Of a DNA stretch of 23,852 nt, positions 1 through 9,136 are shown one piece after another. Under the pieces are notes generated by a model. That model was not told where the DNA came from. It did not search any database and was given only the letters and a program-made list of their open reading frames with translations. The position numbers and the translations under genes are program-made. Source of the stretch: Plakobranchus ocellatus (lineage: Eukaryota > Mollusca > Gastropoda > Plakobranchidae); assembly GCA_019648995.1 (NCBI GenBank), contig BLXT01007982.1, forward strand, positions 2,098,367 through 2,122,218. Direction: 5' to 3'. The stretch's first letter is position 1. Each line of letters begins with the position of its first letter.

Positions 1-1245
1 GCATCAGACCAAGAGTAGAAAAATATGTATCTAACAGCCAAAGCGGATTCAGACCAAACCGCAGTACTTCTGATGTAGTATGGGGTCATCGATGGATAAC
101 AAGCCAAAGTGCTCAACGCGACAGAGGTGAAAGTTAACATTACGGGTATAGATATGTCAGCAGCGTTCGATACTATCAACCGAACAAAACTACTTGAAAT
201 ACTAAGAGATATAATCGACGAGGACGAACTTCACATCATTCGGTTTCTACTCAGTGAAACAACAATAGACGTCAAGATAAATGGAGCTAACGACCCAATG
301 CCATTTACCACCAACATAGGCACACCGCAGGGAGACAGCCTAAGCCCCGCCCTTTTTATAGTCTATCTTGAACACGCCCTTAGGGACATAAGACCTGTGC
401 AAAACGACAAACAAGAATCAATCCCTGCAGAAATAATATACGCCGACGACATTGACTTTATTGGCAAGAAGGATGCAGATGTTAATAGCATAGAGAAAAC
501 ACTAAAAACACACTGCCTGAAAGTAAATGTAGATAAAACAGAACACACCAGCGTAAGAAAAGACTCAGAAGATTGGAAAACAACGAAAAAGGTAGGATCA
601 CTGCTCGGAAGTAAAGAAGACATCGAACACCGAAAACACCTGTCCAAAATTGCATTTAACAAACTGACAAACATCTGGAAAAGTGGAAACAAAACAAAAC
701 AGAAAACAAAAATCAAATTGTACAACTCCCTAGTCAAATCAATGTTACTCTACAACTGTGGTACTTGGGCTCTAACCAAAACAGACGAAGACAGACTAGA
801 CTCGTTCCATCGAAAACAACTAATAAACACACTTGGAATACGTTACCCTACTATAATATCGAATGCTTCCCTACACAAAAAGTGCAGAGAGGCTCCCCTC
901 TCTATGCAGGTGCTTGAAGCAAGATGGAGACTTTTTGGGCACGTTCTAAGGAGAGACCGAAACATCCCTGCAAATAAAGCAATGCTATTTTATTTTTCGG
1001 ACAACAAAAGAGCAAGAGGTAGACCTCAAACGACTCTCCCAATAACCCTTAACAACGACCTTAAAAAACTTGTCGCCACAAAACTGGAACTTACAATTCA
1101 GACAGACCTGGATACTCTACGCCTCATAGCAGAAGATCGACCAAAATGGAATGCCCTCGTCGTCGAGATAAGGAAAACAGCCGAAGCTGCAAGATCAGAC
1201 GACCCTGCTAGCGGACGGCTCTAATAATAATAATAAATAATAAAT
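1..1245 (+). mobile_element. Non-LTR (LINE) retrotransposon, 3' part, ending in a TAA tail
   Basis: The left edge of the window lies inside a LINE. A reverse-transcriptase reading frame fills the stretch and ends at a TAA stop at 1222-1224, immediately followed by (TAA)n/(TAAA) repeats up to about 1245. That is a typical 3' end for several non-LTR clades; I-type elements are known for TAA tails. The 5' part, including any endonuclease, lies outside the window. The clade is not certain from reading alone. Confidence 0.85.
3..1224 (+). pseudogene. LINE reverse transcriptase, frameshifted copy
   Basis: The protein would copy element RNA into DNA at the target site. The motif-1 region, reading QSGFRPNRSTSDVVW, is in frame 3 (from position 3, open to the TAA at 135). 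The rest is in frame 1 and open to 1224, so an indel lies between about 100 and 134. The GTG at 109 is therefore not a real start. In frame 1 the catalytic motifs are intact: GIDMSAAFDTINR (motif A aspartate at 151-153), GTPQGDSLSP, and YADD at 439-450. The C-terminal part carries WRLFGHVLRRD and RARGRPQTTLP, a tail shared by many animal LINE polyproteins. The copy is otherwise open for 371 codons, so it is fairly young. With one frameshift it is most likely dead; a sequencing error at the indel cannot be excluded. Confidence 0.85.
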
Positions 1246-2816
1246 ATGACTATTTAAGAAGTGTGAAAATAAAGTATGTAAACAGTTCTTGAGAAACAAC
1301 AAGAGCAGGTAAAGTTGTATTTTGATTAAAATCATTTTTTTGTTCTTATAGTGTTTTAATTTTATACATATTACAATGTATTTACTTTATCTCTTAGAAG
1401 TCTAGATTTGAAACAACTTGCTCATTAAGTCGGTTATGTCCTTAGATAAGACACAGTCTAAAAATAAAATGCACATTTAATTTAGACAGGCTGTTCCTCT
1501 GTCGATCAAGTTTTATTTTCTTGATCACATTAATTATTTAATATTATTTGGTTATTTCTTTTGTAGTAGTTCTTTAATGTCTCAACTTCAATTGAGAACA
1601 AATAACTCTATCGATTTTTATTGTTAATGAAAAAGTTGTATAAATCCCGCTTCATTGTTAAAGTGATGCACTCACTTGTAGTTGTGGACTTGTTCGTGAG
1701 TAATCCCGCAGGAGAACAATCTAACTGATGTTAGGTGTATCTTACGAAATCGCAGTGTGCGTTATGTGCGCACCAGTGCTTTAGCGCTACTCGTAATTTG
1801 CTGATTTAGTTTTACATATTGTGGACATATTTTGAGGGTTTCACCTTGTTCGTGACTAATATCACTTTGTGAAATTGTAGGTATTTCCATTTTTATTATT
1901 GACGATGAGAGATAATTACGGCTGGTTAAGGAGTGTCAAGGGCTATGACTGTAAAAATTTTTGGTTACTTAGGGCACCACGAGTTACATCCAGTGTATAG
2001 ATGATAACTTTTCTGCTTTTTTTCCTATTATTAATCAGTCATGGATTTATGTTCCATTTTCCTTTTTAATGTTTACTTTATTTTAATTTGCATGCAGATT
2101 CATCTTTTCTTTCTGCCTCGAGCCTGACATGGAAGCTTACGAAAAGTAGTGTTGTGCTTTATTTTAGAGAATAGGTAGTTAATATTTGCTCTCTTAGTGA
2201 CTTGTCTAGTGTGTGTATTTTCATTCTCTTGTGTGTACAAACTGCCATTTTCCTTTTGTTTAAATACTTTTGATCTTTACTCTATACATCCTCTCTTTAT
2301 TGTTTACATCTTTTTTGTTATCTATTACGTTTTAAGTAGGCTCTAGGTGACTTGGCATGATATTTGCTATTATGTAAATGGTTTTAATTAATCAGACATG
2401 TGCATTAATCTGTCCTTTGATATTTTCCCCTCAGCACGGAGAGGGCCGGTCTGGTTGGGTTTTGTTTGGTTTTGTTTTTTAGTATGTTCTAAAAATGAGT
2501 TCATTCGGTTGGGTTTTTATGGGGTTTTTTATTAATATTCTCTGAAAGTGGCATTCATTTGGGGTTTTTATGTTTTTTTGTGGTATGTTTTGAGAAAGGT
2601 TTTATTTTTTTATTCGGGTTATTTTAGTTACTAGTCACTAGTTGTTTTCTTTGTGGACATCAGTAAACCTATGTAGAATAGTTTAGTTTTCTTAATGAAT
2701 TGTCTCTTTTATTTTTGTATACCCTGCACCTGTGTTGAGTTTTGTGTGTGTTGTCGCCCACGTGGTTTGTCACACAGTGATTGTGGTGTCAGAGTTGTGC
2801 TCGTGTGACGTGTTGT
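1246..2816. other. Intergenic, T-rich, no gene seen
   Basis: No credible coding region. It has T-rich runs and, at 2450-2620, repeated TTGGG/TTTTGG strings on the + strand. A short hairpin (GATCAAG, 9-nt loop, CTTGATC) sits at 1504-1526. The phrase CTTGTTCGTGA(G/C)TAAT occurs twice, near 1690 and 1847. Confidence 0.6.
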
Positions 2817-2877
2817 ATGTAAAGATAGGGGTATAGTAATAAGCCAGCCGCTCATTCGGCCCCAAGCCCCTTTACAT
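2817..2877. repeat. Small inverted repeat beside the RTE relic
   Basis: ATGTAAAG at 2817-2824 pairs with CTTTACAT at 2870-2877, and an inner AGGGG faces GCCCC, giving a 61-nt foldback just left of the RTE reverse-transcriptase relic. It may be part of an older insertion or chance. Confidence 0.35.
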
Positions 2878-2885
2878 ATAGTGAA

Positions 2886-3740
2886 ATAATCTTAAGGAAT
2901 CTTGGTGGCATTTCAGGCTTAAAAATAAATGGAGAGGGTCTTAATATCCCAGGTATGCAGATGATAAAGTTTTAACAGCAGAATCTGGCAAACAACTCCA
3001 AAAACTTCCAGATACTGTAGTTTAAGAGAGCGAAAGAATCGGCCTGTCTTTGAATGAATAAAACGGAATGTATGGTCATCTCAAAGAGATCCTCTAACCC
3101 CAAGTGCAATCTCGTTAGCAAAGGCGAACATATCAAACAAATTACAAAATTCAAATATCTAGATTACCTGATTACATCAGATGGCAGATGCACAAGTGAA
3201 ATAAGTAAAAGAATAGCCATGGCCAAAGATACATTCCAAAAAATGAAACCAATACTGGCAAATACAAACATAAGTATGACAACCAAAATAAGGGTAATTA
3301 AGACATATGTATGGTCAGTACTTTTGTATGATCGTGAGTGTTGGACAATAAACAAAGAAATAATGGAAAAAATTATAAGCATTAGAGATGTGGTTTATCA
3401 GAAGAATGATGAGGATATCATGGAAAGGAAAAAAGTTAAATGAATTGGTACTGAAAGAGGCTAATCTCAAGCGATCACTAATTAAAAGTAATAAAACCAT
3501 AAAACAAGGCAACAACAGGTTTTAAGCCATATTTGCCGACACAAGGGTTTATAACACTTAGAAATCACTGGAAAGATTGAAGCAAACGCAGTAGAGGTAG
3601 AAAGAGAATAACTTTCATTGAAAATCTTAAGTCATGGGCAATAGGCAACTTCACAAGGTTAACTGAGGAGAGGTTTGAATGGAGGAACATGATCGCTATG
3701 TCTGTTCCAGGCAAGGTATCTGACAATGGTGATAAAACTA
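2886..3740 (+). mobile_element. RTE-clade LINE relic, reverse-transcriptase C-terminal part
   Basis: Conceptual translation across several frames follows the typical RTE/BovB-like order: a KINGEGLN stretch, YADD at 2954-2965 (catalytic motif C), SERIGLSLNE, KTECMVISK, KFKYLDYLITSDGRCTSEISKRI, VLLYDRECWTINK, EANLKRSLI, then RITFIENLKSWAIG from about 3605 and LTEERFEWRNMIA. The protein is broken by a stop at 3023-3025, a frameshift near 3050, a frame change near 3440 and more damage at 3515-3600. Only the frame at 3054-3443 is open for long. The copy is 5'-truncated, as is usual for LINE insertions, and runs to near the normal end of the open reading frame. It is non-functional. Confidence 0.85.
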
Positions 3741-4030
3741 TGTTCAATTTATTTAAAGGAATTTGAACATTGCTTAAAAAGTAAAATAAAAACATGCATT
3801 CTACTGAGGTTCACTTCGTCATCTTATAACTTTGCCCCATTCTCTCAGCCTTTGCTCCTGGTCTGAACTTTTCCGTCTATCCTCATGGGTCGAAGTTTCT
3901 AATGTTGTTTTGGCAGTCGCGGTCTATAAATAGACCCTACCCCTGAGAGTGACGCCCCTTGGTAATCATTTTGTTTTCCTACTGATTTCTTCACTATGGA
4001 AGCTTTAAAAAGAGAGAGAGAACAAACCTC
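3741..4030. other. Intergenic, no gene seen
   Basis: No coding signal. It holds one strong short palindrome at 3921-3936 (7-bp arms GGTCTAT/ATAGACC around AA, containing TATAAATA) and an AG run at about 4011-4021. Confidence 0.5.
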
Positions 4031-4034
4031 CTAA

Positions 4035-4330
4035 TAGATATAGATCTAGACTTCTAGATTCTAGAAAACACCAAGATAAGGTAACATAGATCTATATAAT
4101 CTGATCTTCGATTTAGACTACTCAAGATTCTAGATCTAAATCTAATCTTTATCTAGATCTAGATCTAGATTTAGAAGACATGTAGACTCTACTGTTCTAG
4201 GCTCTGAGTCTGAGATCCAGATTTTCATTTAAATTTGGTGATATTTATAGTGAAGTGATATTATTGGCCTTCTAAGTTTCTTTGTTAGATCTAGATCTAG
4301 AGTCTGGATGTAGATCTAGTTGATTACAGT
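4035..4330. repeat. TCTAGA/AGATCT-rich palindromic tract
   Basis: The hexamers TCTAGA and AGATCT recur throughout, with a perfect 20-nt self-complementary block at 4151-4170 and a second dense cluster near 4285-4320. Shorter islands of the same word occur at 4665-4675, 6892-6902 and 13441-13450. It reads as a degenerate simple repeat that can form hairpins. Confidence 0.8.
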
Positions 4331-5030
4331 TTTTATGAAAGTAACAGTTTACCAATTGTGATTGCTGACATCTCCCACCAAGTTTTAAATTTAGAAGCCT
4401 TCCAAATACACAAGAAAAGACAGTCAGTGGTTGCTAGACTGCTTTCCCACTTGTCACCTATAGTGCAACCATTTAGGCCTACTCATATGAAAAGGAACAC
4501 ATCTTCTTTGGATGGCTTATTGGATTTCAAAAGTCTTTGCTGAATTGACGCTGATCAAGGAAAATACACTGGTGGAGCACTACTGTCCCTTCCTTGTCCA
4601 CCTGAAGCAGTAGGCCATTTCGATTATTTCACGTCAGTGGGTGGGCAAAAGTTGCCACCAGTATCTAGATCTAAAATATTGCCTCTTTATTTCGTCCGTG
4701 GCTGTTGGTGTGAGAATTAAAATGTTCCAAATATCCGTGAAATAGAGCAAGGCGTTTTAAGAAACAATGTATTATAAAAAGACACATTGAAAAATAATAG
4801 TTTGGCCACTCGCTGATGTCAAATAATCAAAATGGCGGTCTGCTTTAGGTGGACAACTGATAGAGAACGCAGTCCTCCTCCAGTGCCGAAAACTCAGTAA
4901 ACATTATAATCTGAATGGGCAAGAATTCCTTTTGTGCACACAAGGAAGAATATTTCTATGGATTCTAGAATACTTACCAACTTATCTTATGGCACAAACA
5001 TTTAAAGAAGGGTTGTCTTTATTCAAACAC
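4331..5030. other. Intergenic or 5' leader region, no recognised gene
   Basis: A 61-codon open frame at 4358-4543 (+) matches no family I recognise and is probably chance. The region is somewhat less AT-rich than its surroundings and holds promoter-like motifs at 4814-4840, described separately. Confidence 0.4.
4814..4896 (+). promoter_or_regulatory. Possible promoter or leader exon (CRE-like and YY1-like sites)
   Basis: TGATGTCA at 4814-4821 is a one-base variant of the CRE, and CAAAATGGCGGTC at about 4828-4840 fits the YY1 consensus, which in animals often lies just downstream of a start site. A possible splice donor (CA|GTAAAC) follows after 4896. The AF9/ENL-like gene needs at least one upstream leader exon, and this is the best-looking spot I see before 9042. 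Motif evidence only; speculative. Confidence 0.2.
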
Positions 5031-5035
5031 AGTCT

Positions 5036-5117
5036 GCATAATCAAAAGTGATTATTCAGACACAGATCCACACAATAAAAAATGATTATTCGGACATGGA
5101 TCTGCATAATTCAAAAC
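5036..5117. repeat. Dispersed repeat motif cluster (CAGACATGGATCTGCATAAT type)
   Basis: Near-copies of a motif related to GATTATTCGGACATGGATCT occur twice in tandem here, with partial hairpin potential (TCTGCATAATCA facing TGATTATTCAGA). Positions 5088-5110 match 7924-7946 in inverse orientation at 21 of 23 bases, and 5099-5115 equals 6851-6867 exactly. It is probably debris of one old repeat family. Confidence 0.6.
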
Positions 5118-5120
5118 ATG

Positions 5121-7350
5121 GAATGTATATATCTAAAATGTTTTAAATTATATTTTTAGCTCAAACTTTGTATCCTTTCAGAAAGCCCTTGCCTTGAACC
5201 TGGTTTTAGCAGTTTGTGTGTCTTAGTTTGGGGATGTGAGGCAAATTATTGTTCCATAATTTATGAAGTCATCATATCTCACAGTCACAAAACAGCATAC
5301 TCGAGCAGCTCAAACATTTCATGCCCCATTGCATCCATCCTCTCTTGCCCCCAATCCCCTCTTCTCTTGCCCAACTCCCATTTTTTTTTAAAGGTTTATG
5401 CCATGCCACATTGTATGTGGTTTAGCACATACGTGTATGGTGTGGTAAGATCATGCAGGCTCATCAATGCTGTAAATTAGTTCTACACTATTATTGTGTT
5501 ACTTATAATTTAAAAAGCAAGAGAAAAAAATGTTCCCCACTATCGGTACGACAGGTTTAAAGCACCAAGTAGCCTGAACCCTGAGTTAATGTTAAAAAAG
5601 AGGCTTGGAACTCTTACTCTGACTGCACTTGCATTTAAGGTTTCTTTCATCCAATGGGAAACATTTGACTGGACAGTACAATCAGACTGGCCAAATCTGT
5701 TGGCAGAATATGTCATTGTGTCAACAGCCCCAACTGCACACACATCAAATCATCCGTCTGTGAAGAATACAGAAGCTGCAAAATAATATTAAAATGAATG
5801 AAATAAAAATTGAATGGTATGCGTGCATTTCTGCCTACTTGTTGACCACATCTAGACTCTTTTATAAATCTATACCCTTTTCACAAACCATCATGAAATG
5901 TTTACTAATACTAGATAATAAATTCTGTTTTGACTTGTTTTGTGTTCATTTAGAATTGCAGCAAGATGATTAACTTTTTTTTTTTTAATTTCTGCGAAAT
6001 TGTAGCATAGGCTGAATGAATGAACGGGGTAAAAAAAAAATAGGCAAAATCGAAAACCTTGAGAATGAAAAGACTTTTAAAACAAGAACTGTGGCATTCT
6101 TACAGTTTTAGAAAGCTTTGTAGCTAGTTACTTAATATACTTATTAAAAGAGCCTCTTCATTGTTAATTAATCACCATATTTTATTATTTCAGTATTCTG
6201 CATCCTCACTTTCGCACAGGCTTTTGTAAGATCAAGTGAATTTGAAAAGACGTGTCATAGCAGTGAAGAATTGATAATAACGTGAACTAAATTAGGATTA
6301 GGCAATCCTTTTTTCTTTAGTCAGGGATTGCAATTTTTTTATTTAATTAAATTTTTGAAGTAGGGCTATATATGTAAGAGCTTAAATAGAATGGAAGAGG
6401 AACTCATACTAATTGTGCTGTTTTTTCATAAGTCTTTCTTTTTCCTGTTGTCTTCATATAAATTTATGAAAATGATTGGATCTAATTCACAGTCTGGCCT
6501 AGTAGCTTATTGAATTGATATTGATGACAAATCCAAAGTGCATAAAATAAAGCACCAGTAAGGAATTGTTGAAAAGTGTTTCTCTTTACTTTAAATTAAA
6601 TGTAAGGGTAAAAATCTTAAATAAATGAATTATATTTTTACCTGCATTAATAATGTGACTTGGGAAGAAGAGAATGAGGACAGTTTTAGATGAATTACAG
6701 GCTCTTCTTGAAAATAAAATTTTGCTCTGACATAAGCCTATATTTTTAATAAAAACATAATATTTAACGAAAGGCACTTATGGAAATACACATAGGCTTA
6801 AACACAAAGCGTGATTTCACCAAAATTCTATCATAATTCGTGAGAAAATTGATCTGCATAATTCAAATATAATATAATAATAATGTTCTCATCTAGATCT
6901 AGACTCCTCTATCTATAACTAGATATAGATTCGTCTTCAATCTCATTAGATTTCAAAGAATCAATTACAAAAAAAATATGAAGGAATACATTCAGACTTT
7001 AAAAATATAGATTTGTAGGTTAACTATTAAATAATCGCTATTTCTGAGTGAGTTTGAAAAAAAAAAATACTCTGATTTCATGCATTCACCTCTTTCTTTA
7101 CTATAAGTAATGCTAGGTCTGGCAATGTTTTGCCAGCCATTGAGGGACCAACTTAGCTCAGTGGTGTGTAACAAATGGCCTATGCGCCATCATCTGTCTA
7201 ACTTAATCATAATGTGAGTTAAAACAGCCATTAGATCGAGAGTGTTGAAACAGGAACGGTTGAAACATTGTGTTTCGATACATAATATTAGTCTCATATT
7301 TTTCTTTATTTAAATAAAGTGATGACGCTTTTTTATTCATTTGCACTTTG
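5121..7350. other. No gene recognised; AT-rich
   Basis: Only short, unrelated open frames occur, including two opposing ones at 5540-5786 with no recognisable family. One exact 17-base copy of the dispersed motif lies at 6851-6867 and a TCTAGA island at about 6892-6925. This may be intergenic or part of a first intron. Confidence 0.45.
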
Positions 7351-7358
7351 TCATTATT

Positions 7359-7383
7359 TAGAGAGAGAGAGAGAGAGAGAGAG
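7359..7383. repeat. GA microsatellite
   Basis: An uninterrupted (GA)n run of about 24 bases, with a second shorter GA run at about 7466-7482. Confidence 0.9.
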
Positions 7384-9041
7384 TATGAATCAATTTTGTT
7401 TTTTCATGCATACATTCAGTCCCCAAGAAGAGGGTTTCTGACTGCTAAGAATTGTGTTTTAGTAGAGGGAGAGAGAGAGAGAAAAGAGGAAGATAGGGAG
7501 GTTGGGTAGTTACAAAGAAAAAGATGGTTTGCTTTCTGTATAGCCAGTGCATACCACTAACAGTTATATAGGCTTTCAGGCCCAAGCTCCGATGGCGGGA
7601 CTCAAAGATAAAGAGAGAAAATGAGTAAAGTAAAAATAAACGGAGTTAGGATGCAAAAGAGAGATAGATTCACCTCATCTTTTGAAGAAGAAAGTTTTAA
7701 AATCTTTGGAGGAATGATATCTCAAATTCTACAATGAACATGAAAAGTATGACCTTTCTCCATGGTAAATCCATCCAAATTGAGAGGGAACAAAACTCAC
7801 CGGAAATCTTCAAAAAGGATACTGATAAACATAAGCTTACTCTACAGAAAAGGAGGCATTTTTTATAAAAATAGACTAACTTGTGACATGACAGAAATGA
7901 CCATGTTCGAGTAAACAAAAATGATTATGCAGACCCATGTCTGAATACACTCTTTCTTGATGAAAATGGTATGGATACATACATTTGTTTTTTAACACTT
8001 GCATTTTATATTAAATATTTGAAAAGTTATTTCAAGAATTAGGGCTCATGGACACAACTCAGCAGCAGTGATTCAAAAGTCTTCAAAATGTAATTTAGGT
8101 GTTCACATATTTTCTAAAAGTTGGTATGAAGTTATTTTTTGCTATTTATATTGGTATCAGCGATGTTAATATTGTCTGCACTTGTTTAAAATTACCTTCA
8201 TTTCATCATTTATATTACAAAATAATATGTTCATCCAATCACATTGAGTGTTTATTATTTTTTCCAAAATATTTTAAAAAATTGTTTTTTAACAAAATCA
8301 TTTTTGTAAGTGTTAATATTTTGTTTTGTGATTTGTAAAATTATTCACAGTTGACTGAAATCACATTCATTTTGTTATTAGTATTGTGGAATACTCCATT
8401 GGAAGTCTTCCCCTTAGTGATAGTGAATCAAGATTTTGATTCTAGATCCAATCAAGACTCAATTGCATCACATTGCCTCCATATAATAAAAATAGAAATC
8501 TGGGACTTGACATTGTCTCTTCTCTTTACCTGTCAAGTATTTTTCGTTATTAAATTAAATAAAATTTTCCAAATTAGGAAACTCTTAAGATCACTTATAT
8601 AAACACCCTAATTTTAGCAATTTCTTAAGACAAATTGGTTTGGATTGAAATGCTAAGTTTTAATATAAGAAAAATATTATGGGATAACACTAACCATTTT
8701 ATTGGGGAGAGAAACAATAGTTTGTAACTTAATCTGTAGATTTTGTTTGTCTCTTCAACCATTGGCCTATGATTAATATTTTTCAGACTTTTGTCCTTGG
8801 CATTTTCCATGTGATAAACAGTTTCGAAATGAAAAACATAAGTCTTGAACAGCTCTTTTTCTCACCAAAAATATCTACCAATGGGAATTTCTTTTATATG
8901 TGTCTTGATTTAGAATGCAGTAGGCTTGAAACAGTTTGTGGATAAATTTATGAAAATAATTTACTTTTACATCACTTAATTTAGATCACAATGTGTTTAA
9001 AATGTCATGATGCTTATAATGTCAATGCTTTTTTCTTGCAG
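7384..9041. other. No gene recognised; ends in a splice acceptor
   Basis: AT-rich sequence with no credible coding region. The dispersed 23-bp motif lies at 7924-7946 in inverse orientation. The right end, a T-rich tract followed by TTGCAG at 9036-9041, looks like the 3' end of an intron leading into the first mapped exon. Confidence 0.5.
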
Positions 9042-9136
9042 GTCAACATTGGGTCAATCTGCATTGTAAATCAGCGCTGCAAGTTGTAAAAGAGATAATT
9101 ACCTGTGACTCAGTAGTCAATATGGTTCCCAAAGAC
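9042..9136 (+). CDS. AF9/ENL-like gene, exon with start codon
   Basis: The acceptor TTGCAG ends at 9041 and the donor GAC|GTAAGT begins at 9137. The chosen start is ATG at 9122-9124 (AATATGG, with A at -3 and G at +4, a good context), giving MVPKD, which joins in phase 0 to the next exon. Known AF9/ENL proteins start four or five residues before the same point, so this start fits. The frame is also open upstream across the whole exon (from 9044), so a longer N-terminus from an unseen exon is possible but less likely. Confidence 0.75.

Noticed and set aside
3921..3936. TATAAATA inside a palindrome as a TATA box
   Set aside because: No transcript or coding region follows in either direction nearby.
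4358..4543. 61-codon open frame
   Set aside because: Short, no recognised motif, no splice or promoter context tying it to a transcript.
5540..5786. Opposing 65- and 67-codon frames
   Set aside because: Antiparallel frames of similar length without known domains; expected by chance.
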